Shown: positions 1-9,395, counted from the first letter of the stretch. The stretch is DNA of 64,000 bases from Streptomyces candidus (GCF_014207445.1 NZ_JACHEM010000015.1:161450-225449), one strand, 5' to 3'. Program-made: numbers and translations. Notes: generated by a model not told the origin, from the sequence alone.

Positions 1-180
1 CAGCTGTGGACCTGCAACGGCTCCGGCGCCCAGGCCTGGCAGCCTCAGGCCAACGGCTCGGTACGCAATCCGCAGACGGGCAAATGCCTCGACGCATCCG
101 GCGGCACCTGGAACGACGGAACCCCCGTCCACCTGTGGACCTGTCACACCGGACCCAACCAGAAATGGACCCTGCCGTGA
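1..180 (+). CDS. Ricin-type beta-trefoil lectin domain protein, C-terminal end only
   Basis: Only the last 59 codons and the TGA are in the window, so the protein is 5'-partial. The frame encodes the end of a ricin-type (CBM13) carbohydrate-binding domain: QxW signatures appear at residues 11-13 (QAW) and 54-56 (QKW), and cysteines occur in LWTC, KCLD and LWTC contexts as expected for disulfide-linked beta-trefoil repeats. In actinomycetes this module usually sits at the C-terminus of a secreted glycoside hydrolase or protease. The catalytic part would lie to the left of the window and cannot be identified here. Confidence 0.85.
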   Translation, partial: QLWTCNGSGAQAWQPQANGSVRNPQTGKCLDASGGTWNDGTPVHLWTCHTGPNQKWTLP

Positions 181-647
181 CGCCGCCGACGGCGCGCACG
201 GCTTGACGCGAGGGTCATGGCGGCGGGGGCCGGGGCTACTACCGGCTCTCGCCCGTAGCCGGGACCCCGCTGCCCTCCGGCGGATCAGCACAGCACGGTC
301 GACGGACAAGGTCGACGGGCAGATCGTGCGAGCTCAGCGGCGCGCCTCGGGTGCCTCCTGCAGAGGGGCACGCCGACGCGGGCCGCTGAGGGGCGCGGCT
401 GTGGCCGCAGGCATGCGTGCGCGGGGCGCGCTTCACCCTTTTCGGCGGAAGGCGGTGTCCCGTCTGCCTTTCGGCGGGAACCGGGTGGCGCAGATCATGA
501 CTCCGGAGGAGACCGCGGAGGCACTGAACGCGATCACGAGGCAGGCGGCGGGCGGGAGTTGGGTGAGTGCCTGGCGGGCGCGGCGCAGGCGGACGGAGAA
601 GTCGCTCGCGGAGCCGCCGGTGCGCCCCGCCCGGACGTCGGCGCGGA
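181..647. other. Intergenic stretch without a recognisable gene
   Basis: The stretch lies between the lectin gene end and the convergent winged-helix gene. Open frames in it have poor codon bias and no family resemblance. No convincing terminator hairpin was found. Confidence 0.5.
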
Positions 648-1175
648 TCAGCACGCGACGTAGCGGTAGCCGACGCCGCGGACCGTTTCTATGGCCTTGC
701 GGTACGGGGAGCCCAGCTTCCGCCGCAGGCGGGCGATGTGGACGTCGATGGTCCTGTGGTCCGCGGAAACGGGGGAGGACCACAGCGCGGAGTACAGCAT
801 CTCGCGGGTGTGCACCCGCAGAGGGTGGGCGACGAGATGTGCGAACAGGTCGAACTCCAGCCGGGTGAAGTGAAGTCGGCGTCCGGCCACCGTGACGGTG
901 CGGGAGTCGGTGTTCACCTGGACCTGCTGCGCGCCGGCCGGTACCGGGGGAGCGTCCGGCGACTCCGCGTCCATGGGCACGAGAACGAGGTACCCCGTCA
1001 GGAAAGGCCTGCCCTGCGGGGCCGGGAGCGCGGAGGGCGGAAGTGCGAACCACGAGGCATGAGCCAGCTCACGCCACGGGGCCGGCGGGCCTTCCGCCCG
1101 CCGCAATGCGGGGAACCCCGTTCCGCGGGAGAAGCCGGGACCGGGCGTACGGGTAATGCTCACGAGAAGTCGCAT
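648..1175 (-). CDS. Winged-helix DNA-binding protein (OmpR/PhoB output domain without receiver)
   Basis: The 175-residue product ends in an OmpR/PhoB-type winged helix: the LEFDLFAHLVAHP helix, then VDVHIARLRRKLG and VRGVGYRY close to the C-terminus, which are the recognition helix and wing signatures. The first 80 residues contain no phosphoacceptor receiver domain, so this is an orphan DNA-binding module rather than a full response regulator. Such stand-alone proteins are common in Streptomyces and their signals are mostly unknown. There is no adjacent histidine kinase. The ATG at 1175 is the longest start; a shorter start near residue 68 would still retain the domain. Confidence 0.75.
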   Translation of the reverse strand: MRLLVSITRTPGPGFSRGTGFPALRRAEGPPAPWRELAHASWFALPPSALPAPQGRPFLTGYLVLVPMDAESPDAPPVPAGAQQVQVNTDSRTVTVAGRRLHFTRLEFDLFAHLVAHPLRVHTREMLYSALWSSPVSADHRTIDVHIARLRRKLGSPYRKAIETVRGVGYRYVAC

Positions 1176-1748
1176 CCTCTCTCGGGGCCGCGGCGCCTCG
1201 CGTACACGCCGCTCCGCGACCGCACGTGGCGGGTGTTGTCCGTCCTGCGCCCGATCGACACTACCGGTGACCGATCGCGATCGGAATGTAACTTCCGGAA
1301 GGTGGGATTCTATGGCTGGATTGTGTCGTGCGACCCCGGGTAACGCCTCGTCGGCCTGCGCGTCGCGGCGCGCCCGGACCCTTTACGGAGCCGCGCGCCA
1401 CCTGGAGACAACGGCTGCGCGAAATTCGTGATGTTCCGTCAGTTGCCGTGCTGCCGCGCCCTTTTGCGTCTGCGGCGAACCGGAGGCGCCCGAGGTGGCC
1501 GGCCGCCCACCGGCGAGCGCCCTACTGGCGCAGCGCGAACTCCGGGTCGTTGAGGGGCGCACGCAGCACTGCTTCCGTGGACTTCGGCCCTGTCCCGCGA
1601 AGTGGAACGCCAGCCGGTGCCGCCGTTCCTTTCCTCGGGCATTCGGAAGCAGACGGTGTTCCCGTGGAAGAGCTCGTCCAGGGGCACCGCAGCACTGGAG
1701 GAGGTGCCGGCCTCGACAGGGTCGCGGCGATCGGGGATGCTTCGCGCG
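1176..1748. other. Divergent intergenic region, no gene recognised
   Basis: This is the roughly 570-bp gap between the divergent winged-helix and DinB genes. It must carry both promoters. No open frame in it has both good third-position GC and a recognisable domain. Confidence 0.45.
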
Positions 1749-2255
1749 ATGACCAGAATCAATGACACACCCCCCGCGTGGGACGACCGCACCCAGCTCG
1801 CTACGTTTCTCGACTACGCACGTGGCACCGCCCGCGCCAAGTGCGAAGGCGTCTCTCAGGAGAACGCGCGCAGGGCTCTCCTGCCGGGCTCACCGCTGAT
1901 GACCATGAGCGGTGTGATCAACCACCTCCGCTGGGTCGAGTACTACTGGTTCCAAGTGGTCTTCCTCGGCGAGGAAGACCGGGCCCCCATGACGGACGAG
2001 GACCCCGACCGCGAGATGCGTATCGCCGTCGACTTCCCCCTCACGCAGTTGCTCGACGAATACACCGAACAGAGCAGCCGCTACCGCGAACTGGTCGCCG
2101 GGAGCGACCTGGAGAAGCAGGCTCAGCGAACCATCCGCAACGGCGTCCACGTCGACTTGCGCTGGATAATGCACCACCTCACCGAGGAGACGGCCCGCCA
2201 CAACGGCCACCTGGACATCCTGCGCGAGATGCTCGACGGCACAACCGGCTACTAG
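1749..2255 (+). CDS. DinB-fold protein (DUF664 type, mycothiol-dependent enzyme-like)
   Basis: The 168-residue protein has the DinB four-helix-bundle pattern: a first histidine in the VINHLRWVEYYW helix and two more in the C-terminal MHHLTEETARHNGH segment, the usual metal-binding triad. Families of this fold include mycothiol- or bacillithiol-dependent S-transferases and detoxification enzymes, which fits an actinomycete that makes mycothiol. The substrate cannot be inferred. The start was placed at the ATG at 1749 because homology-like sequence begins with MTRIND; a longer in-frame extension to 1602 is unlike the family. Confidence 0.85.
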   Translation: MTRINDTPPAWDDRTQLATFLDYARGTARAKCEGVSQENARRALLPGSPLMTMSGVINHLRWVEYYWFQVVFLGEEDRAPMTDEDPDREMRIAVDFPLTQLLDEYTEQSSRYRELVAGSDLEKQAQRTIRNGVHVDLRWIMHHLTEETARHNGHLDILREMLDGTTGY

Positions 2256-2445
2256 ATTCGGCGGAGATCACCGGCGGGGCCGGAGTCGGAGCGACGCGAG
2301 GGTGCCGGTGCCGCGAAAGAGGTAGCCGCGCTTGCCGGACCCTGCGCCCGCGTGAGCCTGGGATCCCGGCCCAGCTCGGTGCCCTGCCGCTCAGCCCCGA
2401 AACGATCCAGCGTCCGGCCGCAGCGGCCGAGACCAACCCCGGAAG

Positions 2446-2643
2446 CTGCTGATTGCCCTCGTCGGGATCCATGCGCTCTACCCGCACCAGGCCCGAGCGC
2501 TGCCCCGGACCGGCGCTGACCCGCAGCACCTGTGCGCGGTGTGCAACATCACTCCGGAGACCGGACTCCGGCACACCCGCTTCTTCCACCCCGGCCCCAC
2601 GGACAGCCACGACGTATCCGGCTGCAACGTGGAAACATCGTGA
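2446..2643 (+). pseudogene. Start-less coding remnant with a CxxC motif
   Basis: A frame with good codon bias reads LLIALVGIHALYPHQ and then CAVCNITPETG, ending at TGA 2641-2643. The frame is open back to 2356 but contains no ATG, GTG or TTG start, so it is probably the 3' remnant of a gene. Its stop overlaps the GTG of the next small frame in a GTGA arrangement. The family is not recognised, and it may simply be a chance open frame. Confidence 0.25.
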
Positions 2644-2804
2644 CCGACCTCCACGCTCACCTGCTCGCCGCCCTCGCCGGGATCGGCGGTGAGCTGGAGC
2701 TCCCAGCTACCCGTAACGGGCACTTCGGGGGCGCGGTCATCCTGGAAGGCTGCGCGGTCAGCGCCGGCCGCCGCCGACGCGGCGGTCGTCCGCCAGTCCG
2801 GTGA
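2640..2804 (+). CDS. Small hypothetical protein (54 aa)
   Basis: The GTG at 2640 overlaps the preceding stop (GTGA) and opens a 54-codon frame beginning VTDLHAHLLAALAGIGGELE and ending in a basic, arginine-rich tail. It overlaps the convergent 2758-3147 gene by 47 bp. Length and style resemble small accessory proteins of actinophages or integrative elements, but no family was recognised. The coding assignment is tentative. Confidence 0.3.
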   Translation: MTDLHAHLLAALAGIGGELELPATRNGHFGGAVILEGCAVSAGRRRRGGRPPVR

Positions 2805-3147
2805 GCGGGCCGAACTCGCAGGCAAGCTGGCTCCACGTCAGAACCTCGCCACAGCGGGCCGGGAACTCCTTCGGGTTGAACTCGGGCATGGTCCAGGTGC
2901 CAGTGCCCCGGTCCCGCAGCCACAGGTCCCCGTCACCGTCGACCACAGTCGGCGGGACCGGTACGGGCTCGGCCTGATCGGTGGGCTCCCAGGTGACCCG
3001 GCCCGGGTGGGAAGCCCGGCGCAGCTCGGTGGTGGCCAGCCGCGCGGCCAAGTCACGGGTGGACTCATCGGCCTCCTTGACCGACGCGAGTCGGAACGCG
3101 TCGTCAAGTACGGGCAGGGCTGGATTCTTGCTGCGCTTCGAACTCAT
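2758..3147 (-). CDS. Hypothetical protein resembling phage phiSA1 p31-related proteins
   Basis: The 129-residue protein starts at ATG 3147 (MSSKRSKNP) and has good third-position GC. Its second half, VVDGDGDLWLRDRGTGTW followed by a LTWSQLACEFGPLTGL segment, resembles the small phiSA1p31-related proteins that occur singly in Streptomyces genomes and phages. Function is unknown. Its position beside two tiny frames at 2446-2804 suggests a phage or mobile-element scrap. The match rests on remembered sequence style and is uncertain. Confidence 0.55.
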   Translation of the reverse strand: MSSKRSKNPALPVLDDAFRLASVKEADESTRDLAARLATTELRRASHPGRVTWEPTDQAEPVPVPPTVVDGDGDLWLRDRGTGTWTMPEFNPKEFPARCGEVLTWSQLACEFGPLTGLADDRRVGGGRR

Positions 3148-3590
3148 ACGCTGACTACCTCCGGTAGGGGGCGTCACATCCGTTATGGCACCCCGCAGAG
3201 GAATACGGTAACCGAGGCGGGAGCCGGGCGGGCTACGGCCACTGTCCAGCGGAGGCGCTGGCACACCGTGCGGTGGGGGTAGGCGGTGAGCTGGTCCTGA
3301 GGCTGGCCCAACCCGTGGTGGTACGCGTCGGCGTCGGAGCGTGGAGATTTTTGGACCCGGTGCAGGCGGGGGGCTGCGCTCAAATCCTCCCTACCCTGAA
3401 CCGGCCATCCACCCGGTTCGCGAAACAGCCGTTCGCCAACCCGTCACGACGTGGGACGGGTTCTCGCACCGGTGGCGCAGATCGCAGGCAGGCGGCTGAC
3501 CGAGCTCTGGTGGACGTGTTCGCAGAGTGGTAGCACTGCGTGCCCGAAGGCCACCGCGCTGGAGAAAGGTCACACGATGCGCCGTGACCA
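3148..3590. other. Intergenic region, no gene recognised
   Basis: The stretch lies between two minus-strand genes. Short frames on the plus strand overlap each other and have no family resemblance. No tRNA, IS end or strong hairpin was seen. Confidence 0.45.
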
Positions 3591-4481
3591 TCAGTCGTTA
3601 TGTCCGGAAACTGAGGTCGGCCCGGTCTGGGTACGAGAGGAGCGGCGCGCTCGCAGGCGACGGATCACCCAGGCTGTCAGGAGCAGAAGGCCCAGGAGCA
3701 CGGCGATCACGGCGGGCCCGGCACTGTCCAGGGTGTGCGCGAGTGCCCGCTGCACGGCCCCGGCTCCGTCGATGACAGGGTCGGTGGTGGCGGGGTCGCG
3801 CTGGACACGGATCTCGTACCAGCCGTAGTACGCGACGTACAGGCCGACGAGGAGGAGGAGTCCGCCGCCGATACGGGGCGCGAGCGCGCCGGCGCGGCGC
3901 AGGTGGCCCACGGCGGTGCTGCGGGTGAGGGCGACGGTGAGAGACGCGACGCCCACGATCAGACCCATGCCTACCGCGTACGCGGCGAACAGGATGATGC
4001 CCTGACCCGTGGAGCCGCTGCGGAACGCGGAGACGACGATGGCGAGGAACGGCGCGATGGTGCAGCCCAGGGACGCGGTGGCGTACGCCATACCGAACAG
4101 GGCCATCGAAGGGACGGAGCGGGTGACCGTGGGTGCGCGTCGGACTTTCGGCATCAGGGCGGGCAGCCGGCGGCCGACGAGCAACCATGCTCCGGCCGCG
4201 CCCATCAGGATGCCGAACGTGATGGTGAACCAGGGCAGATGTTCCTGGACCTGTCCGGCGACGGGCTGGATGGCCAGGCCGAATATGCCGAAGAGGGCGG
4301 CGAAGCCGACGGTGATCGAAATGGTCGCGGTCAGGGCCCGGCCGACGGCGACGGCGCGGGTGGGGCTGTCGTCGCCGAGGACGAGGAGGGACAGGTAGGC
4401 GGGGAGCAGGGCGAAGCCGCACGGGTTGACGGCGGCGAGTATGCCCGCGGTGAGCGCGAGGGCGAGTGGCAGGTCGGACAT
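3591..4481 (-). CDS. ccdA: Cytochrome c biogenesis protein CcdA-type thiol-disulfide transporter
   Basis: The 296-residue integral membrane protein carries the two hallmark cysteine motifs of the CcdA/DsbD transmembrane family: NPCGFALLPAYLS (Cys21) and LGCTIAPFLA (Cys140). Six or more hydrophobic segments follow, and there is a basic cytoplasmic tail. CcdA passes reducing equivalents from cytoplasmic thioredoxin across the membrane to extracytoplasmic thioredoxin-like partners. The gene lies 6 bp downstream of the TlpA-like lipoprotein gene, so the two almost certainly form a redox pair for cytochrome c maturation or repair of oxidised surface proteins. Confidence 0.92.
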   Translation of the reverse strand: MSDLPLALALTAGILAAVNPCGFALLPAYLSLLVLGDDSPTRAVAVGRALTATISITVGFAALFGIFGLAIQPVAGQVQEHLPWFTITFGILMGAAGAWLLVGRRLPALMPKVRRAPTVTRSVPSMALFGMAYATASLGCTIAPFLAIVVSAFRSGSTGQGIILFAAYAVGMGLIVGVASLTVALTRSTAVGHLRRAGALAPRIGGGLLLLVGLYVAYYGWYEIRVQRDPATTDPVIDGAGAVQRALAHTLDSAGPAVIAVLLGLLLLTAWVIRRLRARRSSRTQTGPTSVSGHND

Positions 4482-4487
4482 CGTGGT

Positions 4488-5075
4488 TCAGCCGGTCAGT
4501 CCGGCGACCTTCTCGGCCAGCCCCTTGCCCCCGGGCAGGACCCCTTCGTAGACGGTCCTGCCGTCTTTGTCGAGGATGACGTAGCGGCTCTGCTCGGTGA
4601 CCTTGAACCGCTTCCAGAGCTCGCCCGTCTCGTCGGACAGCTGGGGGAATCCGTCGGTCCCCGTGTCGGCGACGAAGTCCTTCATGGCGGTGTTCTTGTC
4701 CAGCCCCGCCACGCCGACGACATTGGCCTTGCCCGCGTGGTCGGCTGCGACCTTCGCGGTCTCGGCGGCCTGGGCCTTGCACTTGGGGCACCAGGGTGCC
4801 CAGAACCACAGCACGGCCGGCTTGCCCGCAAGCGTCTCGCCGTTGAAGGGCGTGCCGTCCACCGTGGTCGCGGTGAACCGAAGCGCCTGTGGCACCGCGG
4901 GTCCGGCGGTTGTGGTGTCGCCCGAGTCGGGGGAGGCGGACGGCTGTGCCGGGGACGAGGCATTCGAGGGCGAGGTGCCCGCTGCCGCGTCCTCGGCGCC
5001 ACTGCCGGCACCACATGCGGTGAGGGTGAACAGGGCGGCGGCGAGGGCTGCTGGGAGGACGGTGCGGGCGCGCAT
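4488..5075 (-). CDS. TlpA/ResA-like thioredoxin-fold lipoprotein
   Basis: The 195-residue protein has a lipoprotein signal peptide ending in LTAC (Cys21), then a serine/proline/alanine linker to about residue 60. A redoxin domain follows with the active site WCPKC (Cys96 and Cys99). It should be anchored on the outer face of the membrane and act as a thiol-disulfide oxidoreductase. It is the first gene of a two-gene unit with ccdA, which would re-reduce it. The start ATG at 5075 gives a canonical signal peptide. Confidence 0.9.
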   Translation of the reverse strand: MRARTVLPAALAAALFTLTACGAGSGAEDAAAGTSPSNASSPAQPSASPDSGDTTTAGPAVPQALRFTATTVDGTPFNGETLAGKPAVLWFWAPWCPKCKAQAAETAKVAADHAGKANVVGVAGLDKNTAMKDFVADTGTDGFPQLSDETGELWKRFKVTEQSRYVILDKDGRTVYEGVLPGGKGLAEKVAGLTG

Positions 5076-5240
5076 GGAAGTCTCCTGTGTGCTGGGGATG
5101 AGTGTGACAGTAGATCCTCCGCTCCGACCGGGACGGTGGGGTGCTCTTACGGTTTGATGACGTCAGGTGCCGAGCCGGGCCGACCAGAGGCGCCTCGAAG
5201 CCCGCGCCAATGCCGACGGGGCACGACTGGCGCCGGCAGC

Positions 5241-6152
5241 TCAGCCCCGATCCACGGTGCGCAGGGCACGCGCCAGCCACTCCAGCTCCCTGGTGGCGTC
5301 GGGCGAGGCATGCTGCCCGCGCACACGGGCCACGAGCGTGCGATAACGCTCCGCCTGCGCCTCGATCCCGGCCTCCAGGCTGCGCAGCACGGCAGCCCGG
5401 TCCGCGTCACCGAACAGTTCGGACAGCACCTCGGCCGCTGCCCGCCCTTCGGGAGCGACCCCGCGCCCCCTTGCCTCCACGACGCTCTGTACGACGTGCT
5501 TGGCCCACCAGATGGACGCGCCGGGGGGACGGCTGTTTCCCGGCGCGGGCGTGTTGAGCTCCAGCCACGTGCGAAACCGGGTGCGAAATGCGGGCTCCCG
5601 TACCAGTTCGGCCAGTTCGATCCAGGCGTCGACCTGCTCGGGTGCGGGATCGTCGGGCAACTCGACGCTGTAGGTGCGTATGCGGTCGCGCAGGTGCGGG
5701 TCCAGATCGAGACTGCCGAACACCTCCTCCTTGAACTCGTCGACGATCTGGTCTCGTTCGGCGGCGGAAAGCCGCGCCAACCGGTTCATCAGGGCTGTCT
5801 CCTCAGCGGTCGAACCGCGTCTCGATACGGTGGACAGGACGGCCCGGCTCACCCTGAGCGAGCGGATCTGCGCGTCGAGCGCGGCCACGTGCGCGTCGGC
5901 GACCTCGGAGACCGTGGCGCGTCCGCCCAGGACGCGGCACACCTCGTCGAGGCCCAGGCCCAGCTCTCGCAGGGTGCGGACCAGCTCGACACGGGCCACG
6001 GACCCGGCGTCGTAGAGCCGGTAGCCGCTCGCGGAGCGCGCCACAGGCGGCACCGCACCCTCGTCCGACCAGAAGCGCAGGGTACGCACCGGCAGCCCGG
6101 TGCGGTGCGCGAGCCGGCCGATGGTGAGCAGGGTGGGGCGTTCGTCGTCCAT
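5241..6152 (-). CDS. MerR family transcriptional regulator
   Basis: The N-terminus is a MerR winged helix: LLTIGRLAHRTGLPVRTLRF, then the SGYRLYD wing and a long dimerisation helix near residues 75-110. The roughly 190 residues that follow are helical with no recognised ligand-binding domain and no obvious metal-binding cysteines. The start was placed at the ATG at 6152 (MDDERPTLL), immediately before the HTH; an in-frame ATG at 6212 would add 20 residues. It sits 165 bp upstream of the tlpA-ccdA pair in the same orientation and may control it, but that is inference. Confidence 0.85.
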   Translation of the reverse strand: MDDERPTLLTIGRLAHRTGLPVRTLRFWSDEGAVPPVARSASGYRLYDAGSVARVELVRTLRELGLGLDEVCRVLGGRATVSEVADAHVAALDAQIRSLRVSRAVLSTVSRRGSTAEETALMNRLARLSAAERDQIVDEFKEEVFGSLDLDPHLRDRIRTYSVELPDDPAPEQVDAWIELAELVREPAFRTRFRTWLELNTPAPGNSRPPGASIWWAKHVVQSVVEARGRGVAPEGRAAAEVLSELFGDADRAAVLRSLEAGIEAQAERYRTLVARVRGQHASPDATRELEWLARALRTVDRG

Positions 6153-6411
6153 GAGTGGGATCTTGGACCCTCCAGCCGCTGGAAAGTCCAGGTCTTGCGC
6201 AGAGACAGTCATATCCCCGTTGTCGGACGAGCGAGCTGCGCGTGCGGCACCCGGACCCTGAGCCTGGGAACGTCGCAGGGCGAATGGTCCGGAAAGGGTG
6301 TTGCGGGATCCGCCCGCCGCGTCCGACGATCATACGGTCGCCCCGTGGAGGCGGCGGCCGGGAACGACACCGCAGCGGAAGGTGTCCCTGCTCCGTGACG
6401 GGGGGTCTGTG

Positions 6412-7428
6412 GTGCTGCGTATCCATTTCACCGCGGAGGACCTCGCCCGTACCCGGGTGGCGGCTACCCTCGGCGCCGCTGCGGAGACGTATTACAGCCT
6501 GGAGATGTTGTGCCGGCCTTCGCTCCCGCTGCCCTTTCAGCGATGGCGCTCCAGCGTGGCCGGCCGGCTGAGCAAGGACGCCCGGCCCCTCACCGCGCTG
6601 CTGCCCGTCCGAGGCCCGGGTCTCGACCTGCTGGCGCTGGCCGGCGACTCGCCCGACATCGGCCACGCCGTGGAGGCCCTGCTGCGGGCATCCCCCACTC
6701 TGATGCGCCGCGAGGTGGGAACCGTCACTGTCGATCCCGCCCACATGTCATGGGCGCGGGCCGTCGCCGACGGGGACAACGATGCTCGGCGGTTGCTGGC
6801 CGCCGGTCTCGTGTCCTGCCACCAGGCGACGGTGGCACCGTACTGGGCGGCTGCCCGAACGCGGCTGGACGCCGTGCGCGCGCAGTACGCCCGCACGTTC
6901 CTGGACGGCGGAGTCGACGCTCTGCTGGCCTCGCTGAGCCCGCAACTGATGCGCTGGCGTCCGCCCGTGCTGGAAGTGCGCTACCCCCGCCCGGTGGAGG
7001 TCCACCTGGGAGGCCAAGGGCTGATCCTGGTGCCGACCTTGTTCTCCTGGCACCGGTCCAGCCTGTTGCACGATCCGTACGACGACACGGTGGTGCCGCG
7101 GCTGACCGTCCCCGCGGTGACCGACCCGGCCAACGGCACCGCCCTGTGGCACCCGGGGGGCGTCACGGCAGACGAAGCCCTGGGGGCCCTGCTCGGACAT
7201 ACCCGGGCCGCGGCGCTGCGCGCAACCGCCGACGGCTGCAGCACCACCGAGCTGGCCGCGCGACTGGGGGTTTCCCCGCCGGCCGCCAGCCAGCACGCCA
7301 AAGCGTTGCGCGACGCGCGTCTGATCACTACCAGCCGGCGCGGTGGTTCCGTACTGCACACGACCACCGCCCTGGGCCGGGAACTGCTGGACGGGGCCCA
7401 GCAGCGCGGCCCGGCCGCGGCCCATTGA
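6412..7428 (+). CDS. ArsR-type winged-helix regulator with DUF5937-like N-terminus
   Basis: The C-terminal 90 residues form an ArsR/SmtB-like winged helix, with TELAARLGVSPPAASQHAKA as recognition helix. The N-terminal 230 residues begin LRIHFTAEDLARTRVA, the signature start of the large actinobacterial ArsR-like regulators often labelled DUF5937. The GTG at 6412 was chosen because a G-rich Shine-Dalgarno-like run lies about 7 bp upstream. It is divergent from the MerR gene. No metal-site cysteines are evident, so the inducer is unknown. Confidence 0.8.
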   Translation: MLRIHFTAEDLARTRVAATLGAAAETYYSLEMLCRPSLPLPFQRWRSSVAGRLSKDARPLTALLPVRGPGLDLLALAGDSPDIGHAVEALLRASPTLMRREVGTVTVDPAHMSWARAVADGDNDARRLLAAGLVSCHQATVAPYWAAARTRLDAVRAQYARTFLDGGVDALLASLSPQLMRWRPPVLEVRYPRPVEVHLGGQGLILVPTLFSWHRSSLLHDPYDDTVVPRLTVPAVTDPANGTALWHPGGVTADEALGALLGHTRAAALRATADGCSTTELAARLGVSPPAASQHAKALRDARLITTSRRGGSVLHTTTALGRELLDGAQQRGPAAAH

Positions 7429-7604
7429 GCCCTGGCTCCAGTGCGTGGCGCACGTCCAGGCAACCAGTTGAACGCGCAAGGCGTCACCGCACGAAGGGGC
7501 AAGCCGCGAACCACCTTTAAGGCACAGCTTCACAGCTTGCTGTAGATCTGGTAGTTCCCCATAGTTCCGAGGGACCGGAGACCTTCTCCTTCCAAGGAGT
7601 GCCC

Positions 7605-7991
7605 ATGAAGCTTTCCCTCGGCCCCGTACGGGTCGCCGCAATGGCGGCGTCAAGCGCCGTACTGGCCCTTCTGGCGGTTCCCGGAGCGGCTCACGCCGGG
7701 ATGGAGCGCGCGCCCGGAGCGGGACAGACAGCCACGAGCGCATCCGTGCCATGCGGTTTCTACAGGTACACAGTCCGCGAGTCGCGATTCGCCGGGTACA
7801 ACCACTGCGGCCCTACGACGGTACGGGTACACGTAGACGTAGCGGGCGGCGGGAGCGGGAACGACTATCACCTGTGCGTCAGCCCCGGCGCCAAGGACTT
7901 CCCGGGCGCGGGGCCGAATTACCTCAACGCCTACTACATCGGCGGTGCCGGCTGCCCGAGCGGCCACAAGTCCGCGCACACGCCTCACTGA
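7605..7991 (+). CDS. Small secreted protein, DUF6355-like
   Basis: The 128-residue product has a signal peptide ending AAHA near residue 32 and a mature domain with four cysteines (CGFY, NHCGPTT, HLCVSPG and GGAGCPSG). This pattern of short cysteine-containing beta segments resembles the DUF6355 family of secreted actinobacterial proteins, which are sometimes linked to natural-product loci. The AAGGAG Shine-Dalgarno sits six bases before the ATG at 7605, which rules out the in-frame GTG at 7599. Role unknown. Confidence 0.75.
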   Translation: MKLSLGPVRVAAMAASSAVLALLAVPGAAHAGMERAPGAGQTATSASVPCGFYRYTVRESRFAGYNHCGPTTVRVHVDVAGGGSGNDYHLCVSPGAKDFPGAGPNYLNAYYIGGAGCPSGHKSAHTPH

Positions 7992-8233
7992 GCGGCGTGC
8001 GCAGAGGGCCCACCGGCCCGATGACGGGGAGGCGTTCCCGCCACACCTGAGGCTCCTGTGTCGTGGTGGGGTGCGCGGCGCCGCAACTAGACAGCGGCGC
8101 AGGGGCCCTGCCGGGCCCTGTACCCCGCCCTGCCCGTCCTCGCACGCGGGCGGGGGTACTGACGGACCTGGAGTCCAGGTCGCAGACCGGTGGGTCTCAG
8201 CGAGGCGCGGAAGAACTCACGGGGTGCCGTGCG

Positions 8234-8830
8234 TCAGTTCATCAGGTGCCAGTGGTGGCCGTTGCCCATGTGCGGGGCCAGTGTGCGGGCCCGCTGCCAC
8301 ATGCCCTGGAACTGCTGGGCGGGGCGTTGCTGCTCGCCGTGGAGGGCGTTGAGGACGAGCAGGGCGCCGGTGAGGGCCGGGATCGCCCACTGGGCGCAGG
8401 ACAGGTGGCGTTCGGCCCGGTCGGTGTCGACCGGGTGGCGGTCGGCCTTCCTCGCGTCCTGGGGGTCCTGGGAGGAGGCGTGTTCGATCTTCTTGCCCAG
8501 GACGCGGGCGTAGGCCGTGGCGGCCAGCGCGGTGCCGGTGAGGACGGTCTTGGCCAGGGTGGAGGCGGCGACGCCCTGCTGGGTGGCGACGCGTGCGGCG
8601 TTGGCGCCCAGCAGGCCGCTGGAGCCCACCAGGTGCGCCCCGATCGCGACGGCGTTGACCGGCGTCCATTTGGCCCAGGCCGAGCTTGCGGTCCGGGCGC
8701 TCTCCTCCCAGCTGTCGCCCTGCTCCTTCGCCGCGCAGTTGAGGCCGACCGCGCCCATCAGGGAGCCGCCGAACCATGCGGCCAGACCCACATCGTGCAG
8801 GCTGCGCAGGACGGTATTGCGTTCGGACAT
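8234..8830 (-). CDS. Integral membrane protein of unknown function
   Basis: This 198-residue protein has hydrophobic segments around residues 10-35, 55-75, 80-110 and 145-165. It begins MSERNTVLRSLHDVGLAAWF, a pattern of conserved Streptomyces membrane proteins that lack an assigned function. A GAGGAG Shine-Dalgarno precedes the ATG at 8830. The C-terminus is glutamine- and histidine-rich (GNGHHWHLMN). The gene stands alone, divergent from the isochorismatase-like gene. Confidence 0.75.
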   Translation of the reverse strand: MSERNTVLRSLHDVGLAAWFGGSLMGAVGLNCAAKEQGDSWEESARTASSAWAKWTPVNAVAIGAHLVGSSGLLGANAARVATQQGVAASTLAKTVLTGTALAATAYARVLGKKIEHASSQDPQDARKADRHPVDTDRAERHLSCAQWAIPALTGALLVLNALHGEQQRPAQQFQGMWQRARTLAPHMGNGHHWHLMN

Positions 8831-9395
8831 GGGGTGACTCCTCTTGCGGCGACGGGAGCGCCGACAGGCCCGTCGGCGCCTCCGCCACCGTCCCCCGAGC
8901 GGTTCGGGAGCGCCATCCGGGTTGGTCCGAACGGCCCCCGGGAGTCGTTGGCGGAGCCGGCGGCTCCGCAGGGTCGCCGGGCCGGGCGCCCCGCAGCGCG
9001 TCGGCCTCGCAGCCGAGGACGACATGCCCGCGGCGAGTGACCGACTCGGTGCTGCCGCGACAGGGAGGGTGCAACGGGGCGCAGCGGCGGCCCGGTCAAG
9101 AACGAGGTCTTCGAGCTGGGTTCGCCCGTGCCACGGTGCAGCCCGCACTTCGCCGCCCCCGGACGGGGATCCGTGGTCCCGCCCGGAGGGCCGGGATGCG
9201 ATGCCCGTAGGGACGAACCCGCCGTTCGCGTGCCCGTGACACTGCGCGGCCGATGGTCCTTGACCGGTTGTGCGCTGTCGTGCCAACTCCTGGGCGCAGG
9301 AGGTCAAAGCGGTCGATCCGGTCGCTCGTAGCTTGAGGAAGTGCCGAGCCGCGGATACGGCGGGCACGTTACCGATTGCTTCGAGAGGACCCCTC
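8831..9395. other. Divergent intergenic region, no gene recognised
   Basis: The 565-bp gap separates the divergent membrane-protein and isochorismatase-like genes. Open frames through it run into neighbouring genes in the wrong frame and show no domain. It presumably carries two promoters. Confidence 0.45.

Noticed and set aside
1602..1748. N-terminal extension of the DinB-like protein
   Set aside because: The extra 49 codons have no family similarity, and a proper start occurs at ATG 1749.
3735..6398. An 887-codon open frame on the plus strand
   Set aside because: It is the complement of the CcdA, TlpA and MerR genes, a product of GC-rich codon bias, and has no recognisable domain.
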